The notes under the pieces were generated by a model, which was not told where the DNA came from, ran no database searches, and saw nothing but the letters and a program-made list of their open reading frames with translations. Below, in pieces: positions 22,969 to 33,643 of a stretch of DNA of 64,000 bases. The stretch is from Saprolegnia diclina VS20 (Eukaryota; Oomycota; Saprolegniomycetes; Saprolegniales; Saprolegniaceae), in NCBI RefSeq assembly GCF_000281045.1, contig NW_008246092.1, positions 325,637 through 389,636 on the forward strand. The letters run 5' to 3'. A program made the position numbers and the translations under genes. How positions within the stretch are numbered: position 1 is the stretch's first letter; each line of letters begins with the position of its first letter.

Positions 22969-25136
22969 ATGACGATGGGGTCGTCCTCCGGGAACAGCAA
23001 CCTGATCAGCCCATGCACCTCCGACGACAGCATCGACGACCATGCCAAGTTCGACCTCGATACGATGGCCGCGTACCTCGTCAAGGACCTCGACTCGGGC
23101 CAGAGCTACCGCGTCGAGGAGATCGACCAGCAGTACGTGACGCTCGAGGCCATGAAGGAGAAGCTCTCCGAGTCGTACGCCCACCATGCGTGCGCAATGG
23201 GAGGCTCATAGTGGCTAGGCATGACCTCCTCGCGCTCTACTCGGCGGATGCGACGACTGAGGTCGAGATTGAAAACACGTCCGACTCGGACAAGGACGAC
23301 GACGATCCAGGGTACGTCGAAGAGGTCGACGTCGTTAAGCACCGCACGTCCGAGCTGCAGCCTTGCCAGTTTGCAGGCTGCACGCTCTTCCATACGCGCC
23401 GGTCGGGCTACTGCGAGACGCACGAGGTCCGCGCCAAAGAGGTGCGTCGTCAGCCATCCTAGTAAAGGACCTCAGCTATCTATTTCTTGCAGGAGGAAGA
23501 CTCGCGCGCGCAGGCGCTTTACCTCATTCCGCTTGGGCGGCAAGCCAGCTTTGTCGAGATGAAGGGCCACTCGTTCGTCGAGGACTCGATGTTTCGTCTC
23601 TATACAGTCTTCACGGTCGTCCTTCGCTGTGGCGAGTCGACGTGGAGCGTGTATCGCCGGTACCGCGAGTTTACGGCCCTCTACGACAAGGTCCTCTTGC
23701 GCTGCACCACGTATGTACCTCATAGGATGCGTAGCTCAAGCTGCGCCCACGGCTGCGGCTGCCCACGCTACCGCCCAAGAAGATTATCGGTTCGTTCGAG
23801 CCCGAGTTCCTCGCGCGGCGTCAGTACGAGCTCGGGCAATGGCTCGATCAGCTCCTTACGTACGAGCCGCTCTCGAATGCGACCAACCCCCACGAGTGCG
23901 ACGAGGTCGTGCGCTTCCTCACATGGAAGGCCGACCAGCCGCCGTTTCCAGTCGAGCAGCCCGCCGACTTTTTGAACCTACAGGACTCGAGCTCGAACGC
24001 GCCGCGCGTGAACCTCACCGACTTCAAGATGATCCAGGTCATTGGCCGTGGGTCGTTCGGGAAGGTCGTTCTCGTCGGCCACCACGCGACAAAGAAACTC
24101 TACGCGATGAAGATGCTCAACAAGGCCAACATCGTCAAGCGCAAGCAGGTCGAACACACGCGCACCGAGCGCCGCGTGCTCGGCTACACCAAGCACCCGT
24201 TCATCGTGGGTTTGCACTTTGCCTTCCAGACTCCGCAGCGTCTCTACTTTGTGCTCGACTATTGCCCGGGCGGCGAGCTCTTTTATCACTTGACGCGCAT
24301 GAAGAAGCTGCCCGAGCACATGGCGTGCTACTACGCCGCCGAAATCACACTCGCGCTCGAGCACCTGCACGGCCTCGGTGTCGTGTACCGCGACCTCAAG
24401 CCCGAAAATATTCTCCTCACAAAGGAAGGACACGTCAAACTCGGTACGAATGCATGGTACATGGAGGGCCCTCGCGTGACCAATGTATGTGTTTCTGTAG
24501 CCGATTTCGGGCTTGCGAAGGAAGGCATCACGGACGGTGTGTATGGCACCAACTCGCTCTGCGGCACGCCCGAGTACTTGCCGCCCGAGATCCTCGACCG
24601 CCTTGGCCACGGCACGGCCGTCGACTGGTGGAACCTCGGTGCGTCCGACATCATCCTCGCTCACAACGGGGCTAAGAACTGGTCGTGTAGGCATGGTGCT
24701 CTATGAGATGCTCACGGGCCTCCCGCCGTGGTACACGAACGACCGCCAAAAGCTGTTTGACCGGCTGCGCTCGGCGCGCCTGCACTTTCCGCCGTACGTG
24801 TCGCGGCGTGCCGAGGGCCTGATCCGAGCGCTTCTCAACCGGAATCCGGCCGAGCGCCTCGGTGCGCGTGGTGCCGCCGAAGTGAAGGCGCACCCGTTCT
24901 TTGAGAGCATCGAGTGGGACGACCTCCTCGCGCTCAAGATGCCGCCGCCGTTCCGGCCGTGCCGCGCGACGACGACCGACGACACGCCGCTCAATTTCGA
25001 GGCCGAGTTTACGCGGCTTCCGCTGCCGAGCGTCGAGGTCGTCGACAAGGAGACCAAGCAAAAGGCGCGGGCCAACTCGGACACGTTCTCGGGCTTTGCG
25101 TACGAAAACCCGGACGCAATGCAATCGTCCTTGTAA
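22969..25136 (+). CDS. PX domain-containing AGC-family Ser/Thr kinase
   Basis: Six exons (22969-23174, 23219-23441, 23493-23690, 23735-24443, 24501-24638, 24691-25136; introns 44-57 bp) encode 639 residues. Residues about 118-136 form a small Cys/His motif (CQFAGC...GYCETH). A PX domain follows (about 144-265; VYRRYREFTALYDK, then PTLPPKKIIGSF). The kinase (about 305-565) has the glycine loop GRGSFGKV, AMKMLNK, VVYRDLKPENILL, DFGLAKEG and T-loop LCGTPEYLPPE, then WWNLGMVLYEMLTG. The AGC C-tail has a turn-like segment and a hydrophobic motif FSGFAYENP. PX binds PI3P or related lipids, so an SGK-like, membrane-recruited kinase activated by a PDK1-type kinase is inferred. All phases close. Confidence 0.93.
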
Positions 25137-25180
25137 CGACGTATACACGCGAGGCTGAATAAATATATATCAAAAGCACT

Positions 25181-26142
25181 TCAGATCATGGCGTCCTTGG
25201 CCTCGGCGATGCGCTGGAGGCCCAGCGTCAGCTCGGCTTCGAGCGCTTCGATCTCGCCAATGTCCAGGAAATCAATGTCGTAGCCTTTGAGCCGCATGAG
25301 CAGCTTGTTCTCCATCTCGGCATCCGCGAGCTCCTGCTTGAGGTTGGTCACCTCTTCTTCCAGAAGCTTCATACTGCCTGTACGCTACATGAGAATTTTT
25401 GTGCGAAATTTCGTATGTGCGTACCCGTCGGCCGCACGCGCCGCTTGGCGAGCGCCATGGCGTAGAAAAGGGAGCCGGCGGTGACGGCAACAAGCGCGAG
25501 CGTACGCTGGTCCGTGTACCAGCTCTCTTCTGCAAAGAGGCGATGGAACCAGCTCCCTTCGCACGCGGTCTCGGGCACAAATGGCGGTACGAGCACGGCG
25601 TCGGTCCATGCCGTCCACTGGCGCGAAAAAATCTGGAACAGCGCCGTGTCGACGCGCGACCGGACGCGGAGCGAGTACGTGGCATCGTGCTTGACGTTTT
25701 CCAGCACGACAAAGCAGTCGTCGCTGTAGAGGTCGCCGCCGTCCACGGAGCTCTCGGGCGCGGCTTGGTTGAAGGCTGCAAAGCCGCTGAGCCAGCTGCC
25801 ATGCACCCAGTACTGCACGTGGAAGCGCGGCCCTTCGTTCGCGCTTCCGTCGTGGAAGAAGCTGCCATGACGCACCTGCGCAGCGCGAGCGACGCCGCAC
25901 AGCGGGCTGTGCCAGGACATGAGAATATTGGTCATGTCGGCCGCCGACGTGGTGGCATCGAGAAGCGCGTCGGCGGACGGCGACGACGCGAACCGGTCGG
26001 CGGCCACCTTGACAAAGTCGTGGGCCGTGGCTGGTACGCGCGGGATCGTCCAGTAGAGGAGCGAGAGGCAGAGGAGGATGATCAGCGAGACGACTGCCGC
26101 AATGCACGTCGCAATGCAGCACGCCGACGCCGACGCGTGCAT
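25181..26142 (-). CDS. Membrane protein with FN3-like domain and C-terminal coiled coil
   Basis: Two exons on the minus strand, 26142-25425 and 25377-25181 (47-bp intron), encode 304 residues. A signal-anchor helix lies at about 8-30 (VVSLIILLCLSLLYW). Residues 70-190 look like a fibronectin-III fold: ATYSLRVRSRVD near the end followed by WTAWTDA, similar in place to the WSxWS box of cytokine-receptor-type FN3 domains. A second hydrophobic helix (about 212-232) ends in KRRVRP. The last 60 residues are a Glu/Leu-rich coiled coil (KLLEEEVTNLKQELADAEMENK). The FN3 part is probably lumenal or extracellular and the coiled coil cytosolic. I recognise no orthologue; function unknown. The start at 26142 places the first helix at the N-terminus. 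Confidence 0.72.
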
Positions 26143-26878
26143 CTTGGTGCTTTCGACGGCCGAAATCCACAACTGGGATGCCGAAAGGCAACCTCGGACG
26201 CTTTTTAGCCAATCGGTGGCCGGCACCGAGAGTGGGACGGACGCCACACGCGGTGTATGCACCGTGATTTTCACGTGAAAAACTAGTGCCAGCGACTTGC
26301 ATCGCCAAGGGCGTCGCTGCATGGGTCGCATCCTGCTATTCCTAGCACTGCTGCTGTGCTGCATGCGACGATGGCGAGGCGAGAGGCGGTGACATCACTC
26401 GCGATATGGTTGACGTCGACGAAGAAGATGGAGATGCGAGATGTGAGGTGCAATGTGTGTGCGACGACGCCGACCTTCACTGGGCGATGCAGATAGATAC
26501 GCTCCGTGCTCGCTCTTTGGTTGCAGGATCACCGGTGCCCTTGCTTCTTTGCGTCTTGTGCGCGCCGTCGCCAAGTGCCAAGAAGCCGAGACGCAGGGGC
26601 GCGCGTGGAAATGCGAATCTGATTCGGGCCAGGCAGAGGTGGACGCGCCTGTCGCCGGCGTGGACGCGCTAGTGTAGTGGGCCACGTCGCTTTCTCGGTG
26701 TTCTTCACCGCCTTCTTCACGGTGGGAATTCCAGTGCAGTACCCAGGCGCATGATGGAGGTACACGATGGGGTGGGTGCAAGCGCACTTGCCCGCCACCC
26801 GCTTGGACGTTTGGCGCCGCGATACACAACACAGTGGATTCTTATTCAAGTTCTTCAATTTCTTTCCTCATTGAGATC
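26143..26878. other. Intergenic region, no supported gene
   Basis: 736 bp between two minus-strand genes. ORFs of 88-145 codons exist on both strands, but their composition (Arg/Ser/Pro-rich) and lack of family resemblance point to chance reading frames in GC-rich DNA. Confidence 0.5.
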
Positions 26879-29178
26879 TTAGTTGGTGAAGGTGGCGCCG
26901 AGGGCCCAGCCCATGTACGCGTAGATGTCGGCGGCTTCTTCGAGGATCTTCTTGGTCGGCTTGCCCGCGCCGTGGCCGGCCTTGGTCTCGACGCGGATGA
27001 GGAGCGGGTTCTTCTGCTCTTCGTGCTGGCCGAGCTGGTGCTGGATTTCCGCAATGAGCTTGAGCGAGTGGAGCGGCACGACGCGGTCATCGTGGTCGCC
27101 CGTCGTGAGGAGCGTCGCGGGAAAGCCGCCGTGGTCGTTGCGGAGGCGGTCGCACGTCTCGAAAGTCGGCACGTTGTGCACCGGCGAGTACTTGACGAGG
27201 TACTCGAACGCCTCGGGCTCGTCCGGGTTGCCATAGTCGGTCGTCCAGCCGTGGCCGACCGTAAACTTGTGGAAGCGCAGCATGTCCATGACGCCGACCG
27301 CGCCGACCGCGCACTTGTACAGGTCCGGGCGCTGGTTGGCCGTGGCCGCGACGAGGAGGCCGCCGTTGGAGCCGCCGTGGATCGCAATCTTGGCTGGCGA
27401 CGTGTAGCCTTGGGCGATGAGGTACTCGGCGGCGCCATGGAAGTCATCAAACACGTTTTGCTTCTTCTCAAACGTGCCGGCCTGGTGCCACTCTTCGCCG
27501 TACTCGCCACCGCCGCGGAGCGTCGGGAGCGCGAGGATCCCGTTAAAGTGCTGCATAAAGACCGTGCGCGCGGCCGAGAAGGTCGGCGTCAGCGACACGT
27601 TGAAGCCGCCATAGCCGTAGAGGTACACGGGGTTCTTGCCATCGCGCGGCAGCTCCTTCTTGGAGACGACAAACATCGGGATTGGCGTGCCGTCCTTGGA
27701 CGTGTACCAGACTTGCTTGGCCTCAAACCCGTCCGGCGAGAAGCCCGGCACCGTCGACTCGCGAAACACCGCCGGCGTGCTCGTCGCCGGGTCGGTCAAG
27801 TCCTCGCGGAAGATCGTGCCGGGGTAGAGGAATGAGGTAAAGTGGAAGAAGAGCTCGGGCGACGCGCGCTTGCACGAAATGCCGACAGACCCGACGCTCG
27901 GGAGCGCAATGTCGCGCACGAGGGCGCCCGACTGCGTGTAGATGCTCACGAGGCTGCTCGCGTCCTTCATGAACTCGCAGATGAGGAGGTCGTCGCGGAT
28001 CGGCGCCGCGGCTTCCAGCACGATCGCGCCTTCGGGTTCGGGCACGACTTCGTCCCAGACAAGCGGCGACGCCGTGTAGTCGGCGACGCGGATGATGCGG
28101 TTGCGCGGCGCGTCGAGGTTGGTGAGGAAGAAAAGCTCGTTGCCGTTGTTGAGGAGGTAGTTGTAGCTAAAGTCCATGTTGTCGACGAGCTTGTGGAACG
28201 CAAGCGGCGTCGCGTTGTCCGCGACAAAGTCGCCGAGCGGCGCGACGTAGAGCATGTTGGCGTTCTTGCAGCCGTCCGAGATGGTGACGAGGAGGAGCGC
28301 GCCGTCGTCCGAGACGGTCGCGCCCAAGTAGTACTTGGGCTTTTCCGGGTACGAAAAGATGAGCACGTCGTCCGTCTGCGGCGTGTTGAGGCGATGGTAC
28401 CAGATCTGCTGGTTCTCGTTCAGGTCCGTCTCCGTGCCCGCCGACTTGTCGTCGGCGACGGTCTTGGGCGCCGGGTACCGACCGTAAAAGAAGCCCTGCA
28501 GGTCATTTGTGAGATGGGAAGAGGATCGACGGCTGGTACCTTGTCGTCGCTCGTCCACGCAAAGTAGCTAAACTTGACCCACTCGAGAACGTCGTCGAGG
28601 TGCTCGATCGTGCCATCCGGGTGGATCGCGATGATTTTGACCGTCTGCCAGTCCGAGCCGCCCTTGGAGACGCCGTACGCAAAGTAGAGCATGCCCGAGT
28701 CGGTCTTGGCCTTGGAGAACGTGCGACCGCTGAGCGCGGCCGTGCCGTCTTCGGCAAGCGTGTTCGGGTCCAGAAGCACGCTCGGGTCGCTCGTGAGCGT
28801 GTCCTGCATGTAGAGCACGGCTTGGTTCTGGAGGCCGTCGTTCTTGTAAAAGAAGTACCGCGACCCGTGCTTGGCCGGCGACGAGTACTTGGCGTAGTTG
28901 AAGAGCTCCGTGTTGCGCGCGAGGAACTCGTCGCGGTGGGGCACGGACGCAAACACCTTTTGGGTGCACGCGTTCTGGGCAGCGACAAACGCCTCCGTCT
29001 CGGGGCTGTCCGGGTCCTCGAGCCAGCGGTACGGGTCGGCGACCGTGCGGCCGTGCAGCACGTCCGTGTGGTCGGAGCGGAAGACCGTCGGGTACTCGAA
29101 GGAAGAAGCCATGGCTTGGAGGCGGCGAATTGGGAAATGACGTGTAAGTCGACGGACGACGAGCAACCTGGGAATCAT
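26879..29178 (-). CDS. Prolyl oligopeptidase (S9A)
   Basis: Two exons on the minus strand, 29178-28540 and 28495-26879 (44-bp intron), encode 751 residues, or 729 if translation starts at 29112. The N-terminal signature YPTVFRSDHTDVLHGRTVADPYRWLEDPDSPET and the beta-propeller match prolyl endopeptidases. The C-terminal hydrolase domain has the nucleophile motif GGSNGGLL, the Asp in TTGDHDDRVVP and the His in TKAGHGAG. The enzyme cleaves short peptides after proline. The upstream in-frame Met at 29178 adds 22 residues with six Arg and no acid (MIPRLLVVRRLTRHFPIRR), which looks like a mitochondrial presequence; both forms may be made. It is divergent from the PTB-like gene. Confidence 0.94.
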
Positions 29179-29611
29179 CTTGGAACGGCAACTTGCACTT
29201 TGTAGAAAGGACGCCACAACATTGGAATATCGAAGTTCGAAGTACATACGGTCCTCTTATTGGCCAATGGCGGCTTGTAAAACCACTTCGTCTCGCCGTT
29301 TGGCACGACGCTGGGACCCACGATGACGCTCCTCATGGATACCGGTACACTCCATGCGTGTATAGAAGAGTGTAGACAACCGTCGTTGCCCGAGCGCCGA
29401 GTCTCCGCAGTCGGTACGCGGCGCAAGGCGTTGTTCTCGAAGCACACTATGTCAAAGTGCGAAAATGCGTTGAAGGGCCAAGATCTACGCTCGCCACGGC
29501 GCGCGCTGCGATTGGCCGAATATCGTGGCATCCGGTCGTGCGCGCCGTTGATTGGTCCTCGATAAAGTGCTACTTCAAAGAAACGGTCGCGCGCTTATAG
29601 CCACAAGCGCG
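29179..29611. promoter_or_regulatory. Divergent promoter with several CCAAT boxes
   Basis: Between prolyl oligopeptidase (-) and the PTB-like gene (+). ATTGG/CCAAT occurs at 29221, 29259-29268 (a palindromic attggccaat), 29511 and 29551. CCAAT clusters of this kind recur at several gene starts in this window and suggest NF-Y-type control. No TATA box stands out. Confidence 0.5.
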
Positions 29612-31388
29612 ATGCCAGCCGCCGCCGCCGTACGTTTGCCATTGCGTTGACGCGCGCATAAGATCTGAGTCATTAGGAGCCGTCGCGAGTCTTGTTTGTC
29701 GACCACCTGGGACCGCAGGTCCGCAGTGCCCACGTCGAGCAGCTCATCTCCCAGTTTGGTGTCGTCGAGCGCGTGATTCTGCTCAAGAAGAAGTCAGGCC
29801 CGCATGCCAAGGCGACGCAGAACGCACTCGTGCAAATGGAGTCGCTGCAGGATGCGACGGCTGCCTACGACGCCATCGCGGCCCATCCGCTGCGGCTCTA
29901 TGGCCTCACGATCGCGGTCTCGTACTCCAAGAGCCAAGAATTGAACGTCGCGCGCACGCGGAGTCGCAGCCGGTCGTCGTCGTCGGCCGCCAAGCCGGCA
30001 GCAGGAAGCGACGCGCCCAGTCCTGCGGCGGAAATAGCCCGCGACCCGAACGAGGTTGTGAACCGCATTCTGCTCGTGACGGTGCAGCACCCGCTGTACC
30101 CGATCACGACCGACTTGATCGGCAAGATCTTCAGCATCTACGGCATTGTGGAGAAGATTGTCCTCTTTAGCAAACCCGTGGGTCTTCAGGTGGGTGCGCG
30201 TATTACCTCCAAGAAGGATCTACAACCTGTGGGTAGTGCCTCGTGCAATTCGCATTGGCCAAGGACGCCGAAAGCGCCAAGGACACGCTGGACGGCGAAG
30301 CCATTTACCCCGAAAGCTGCTACATGATCATTAGCTACTCCAACCTCACGGTTGCCTCTATCTCTCAACCGGTGCTCATGGCAACGGCGTAGGACCTGGT
30401 CGTCAAAGAAAATAGTCTCAAGACGCGCGACTATACCAATCTGACGCTGCCGGTGCCCGTGATGGACACGGCGATCAACGCGCCGCACGCCGCCGTGCTG
30501 CACTCGTTCCTTCCGTTTACCGCTGCAACAACAGCCGCCACAACACCGACGAGTCACGCCAACAAAGCATCGCGGACCCGAAGCACGAGCCACAGTGACC
30601 GGTCCAGCGTCAGCGCCGACGTAGCAAATCCCGCAGACGCCATCGGGTCGCCCGTCGTGCTCGTGTGCAACCTTAAGCGATCACTGACGTGCGATCACAT
30701 CTTCAACCTCTTTTCGTGCTACGGCAACATTACGCGGCTCAAGAAGCTCCACGCCAAGCCGGTATGGTTTCTTAGACCTCTGGCGGACGAAGGCTGATGT
30801 CCTTGGGTAGGACCATGCGCTCATTCAGTACGCGACCGAGACCGCAGCGGCGCTTGCAATCACGCATCTTCGCGGCGTCGTGCTTGCCGGTCGCGCCATG
30901 GATGTTCGCGCGTCCAAGCACCTGTCCATTTCACCGTCGCAGCCCGACCAAGACGAGTACATACACAGCATATCTGATGGCATATACCAATGGGGTGGAG
31001 TAGGAACACGCATGCCAAGGAGTTTAGCAGTACCTACAACCGCTTCACGGGCAAGTACGCCAACTTTACAAAGCACATTTACAGCCCGACGCGCGTCCTC
31101 CACGTCTCCAACTTTGGCGCGTCTTTGGACATGGAGGTACGCGTTCGCTTCTCCTGCACGCGACGGCTCCCGTTGGCTGTTGATTAGAGCCTGCAAGCGC
31201 ACTTGCGTACGCTCGGGTCCCTCGAGACGGCCAAGTGCAAGACCTTTACGAACGCCAAGGGCCATCCGCAAGTGCTTCTCGAGTTTCCGTCGACCGACCT
31301 CGCGATCAACCTGCTTTCATGCGCCCACAACTCGAGCTTTGACGGTCGCATGCTCAAGATTGCGTTCTCGCGCAGCACTCTCAATTAG
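29612..31388 (+). CDS. PTB/hnRNP-L-type RNA-binding protein with four RRMs
   Basis: Seven exons (29612-29629, 29677-30189, 30237-30350, 30393-30761, 30811-30956, 31004-31136, 31188-31388; introns 42-51 bp) encode 497 residues. The first exon has six codons. RRM1 (about 8-83) reads RVLFVDHLGPQVRSAHVEQL; RRM2 (about 125-205) NRILLVTVQHPLYPITTDLI with GLQCLVQFALAKDAESA restored by splicing; RRM3 SPVVLVCNLKRSLTCDHIFNLFSCYG; RRM4 TRVLHVSNFGASLDME and LLEFPSTDLAINLL. The order and the degenerate RNP motifs are those of polypyrimidine-tract-binding and hnRNP L proteins, which regulate splicing and mRNA fate. Ser/Arg-rich linker SRSRSSSS lies between RRM1 and RRM2. Well supported by phase and conservation. 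Confidence 0.9.
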
Positions 31389-31823
31389 CTCACACACGCT
31401 TAAGCTCCTCAAACCACCCATCCTACCTTGCCTCCTTTCTCTTCCTCGTCGTGGCATCGCGTCGCGGAGGCTGCCACGTGGAGTCATGTTGACGAATCGA
31501 GGATGTGCCATGGAGCGAGTGGCCACCAAATTGCCGCCGAGAGGCCACGATATCCGCGCGGACGCCGGCAGAGCGCAGCGAGGACGGCGTCTTGTGGCGA
31601 CGACGGGCGACGAGCTGCAGTGGGGAGCGGTATCTTGTGCAGACCAACAACTGATTGGGCAAATCTTTGGGCGGGCCAATCGGCGGTCGCCAGCAACGAC
31701 CAATCAAACGCGACGCAGCAAGCGGCCCTTGGGTACCGCTCGATCTGATTGGCGGACGCGGTTCAAGCTGGCGGATCCCTACTGTTTGCGTGGTGCTGCT
31801 CACTTTGCCGTTTACAACCAGAG
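31389..31823. promoter_or_regulatory. Promoter region of FPGS with CCAAT cluster
   Basis: 435 bp. ATTGG/CCAAT pentamers lie at 31654, 31676, 31700 and 31748, all within 170 bp of the FPGS start at 31824. No gene is seen here. Confidence 0.45.
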
Positions 31824-33531
31824 ATGGCCAACGCGTTCGAGGTCGACGACGTCGAGAGCTTCCGCGCCAGAGGCGTCGACGGCGCCATGGACCTGCTCCT
31901 AAGTCTTCCGAGCCGACCGGGCAACGTGCTCCCGCCCACCAAGCAAGACACGCGCGAGTCGACGATCAAGATCATGCAGCACTACATGCGCCGCCTGCGA
32001 ATGGACATCACCGACCTCTCGGTGATTCACATTGCGGGCACGAAAGGCAAGGGCTCCACGACTGCGTTCACCGAGAGCATCCTGCGGGCGCATGGCGTCC
32101 GGACCGGCATGTTTACGTCGCCGCACCTGATCCACGTCTGCGAGCGCTTCCGCATCAACGGCAAGCCGATCCCGGAGGCGACGTTCTTGACGCACTTTTG
32201 GGCCGTCTGGGACGGGCTCTATGCGACCAAGGTACGCCACTAACCGACGGCGTGCGCTGAGGCAGTGGCATAGGACCAAGCGACGGACGAGCCGCCGATG
32301 GCGGGCTTCTTCCGCTTCTTCACGCTGCTGGCGCTGCGCATTTTCGCAGCCGAAGCCGTGGACGTGGTCATTCTCGAGGTCGGGCTCGGCGGTCGTCTGG
32401 ATGCGACCAACGTTGTCCAGCGCCCGGTCGTCTGCGGCGTCACGACGCTCGACCTGGACCACACGCGCGTGCTCGGCGAGACGCTCGACTTGATCGCGCG
32501 CGAGGTACGCTTTGCGCATCGCTTCGGTCATTCTCTACTCTATGGGTGCGTAGAAAGCGGGTATCTTCAAGCGCAATGTACCCGCCTTTACGATCGCGCA
32601 GCCCGAGATCGCAGCTTCGATGCTCGAGCGCTGCGCGGTGGAACACGGGAACCCGCTGTTTGTCGTGCCGGCGCTTCCGTCCTTCAACGTAGACGTCACG
32701 TCGCTCGGCCTCCACGGTACACTCGCAGCATCGAAATCATCTCGTCTTACACGCTGCATGACACCGCAGGTGACTACCAGCACGTGAACGCGGCGCTCGC
32801 CATCGTCTTGGCGACCCAGTGGCTGCAGCGCAAGAACCCGCTGCCGCTGCCGCCGGCGTACCCGACGCTCGCGACACCAACGGTCCTCGCAGGCCTCACA
32901 TCGGCGTTTTGGCCGGGCCGCGCGCAGACGATTCCGGACCCGAACTCGACGACGACGTACTATGTGGACGGCGCGCACACGCCGCTGAGCATGCAGTGCT
33001 GCGGCGCGTGGTTTACGCAAAACGGCGCCAAGCAGCCCACGGAAACGCGCATCTTGATCTTCAACTGCCACCACGAGCGCGACATTGTGGCCATTTTGAA
33101 GCCGCTCCTGGCGCTCTCGTTCGACCACGTCATCTTTACGCCGTCGCGGTCGTGTCGCCCAAGCATCGTCAAGGTACGGCGCGACGTACGTTTGGGTCGA
33201 GAGTTCATGGATGCAATAGATTCCGAGTGTGCAGGAAGCGCTGCTCAAGGCCGGCATCGCGATCGACGGCGTCCCTCCCTCGGTGTTTGACATGACCAAC
33301 TGCCCGCCCAACGGCGACAAGCAGTACTGGCAGTTCATTTGCTCCAAAGTGTGGACCGCCCTGCACAACGGCCGCGCCGCGTCCAAGACGTCGATTTGCC
33401 ATTCTGTCGAGGACAGCATCGCATTAATCCGCTCGACCACTCCCGCGCACGCGCGAGTGCTCGCGACGGGATCGCTCTACATCGTCGGTGACACGCTCAG
33501 CGCCCTTGGTTGGACCGAGCAACAACACTAA
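31824..33531 (+). CDS. Folylpolyglutamate synthase
   Basis: Five exons (31824-32231, 32274-32504, 32554-32716, 32770-33173, 33220-33531; introns 42-53 bp) encode 505 residues of the Mur-ligase family. The P-loop IHIAGTKGKGSTTAF is followed by TGMFTSPHLIHVCERFRING, then VVILEVGLGGRLDATNVV, LDLDHTRVLGETLDLIARE and, across the splice, KAGIFK. The C-terminal domain has YYVDGAHTPLSM and ILIFNCHHERD. FPGS adds glutamate residues to folates with ATP and keeps them in the cell; cytosolic and mitochondrial forms are common. An in-frame upstream extension before 31824 is hydrophobic but has no convincing presequence. All phases close. Confidence 0.94.
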
Positions 33532-33643
33532 CTTGCATACCGCTACGCCAACACGGTTTCCTGTATCGTTTCGCGTTGAAACAGAATTTCATACAGAATC
33601 CAAGGATTGTTTCACCGTTCGAGAAACAGTGGCAAACAGTGGC

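Noticed and set aside
26395-26858. Minus-strand ORFs of 109 and 145 codons between two genes
   Set aside because: Overlapping frames of similar length, low-complexity composition and no homology; treated as chance.
26834-27835. 333-codon frame opposite prolyl oligopeptidase
   Set aside because: Same reason: the other strand has all the catalytic motifs and this reading has none.
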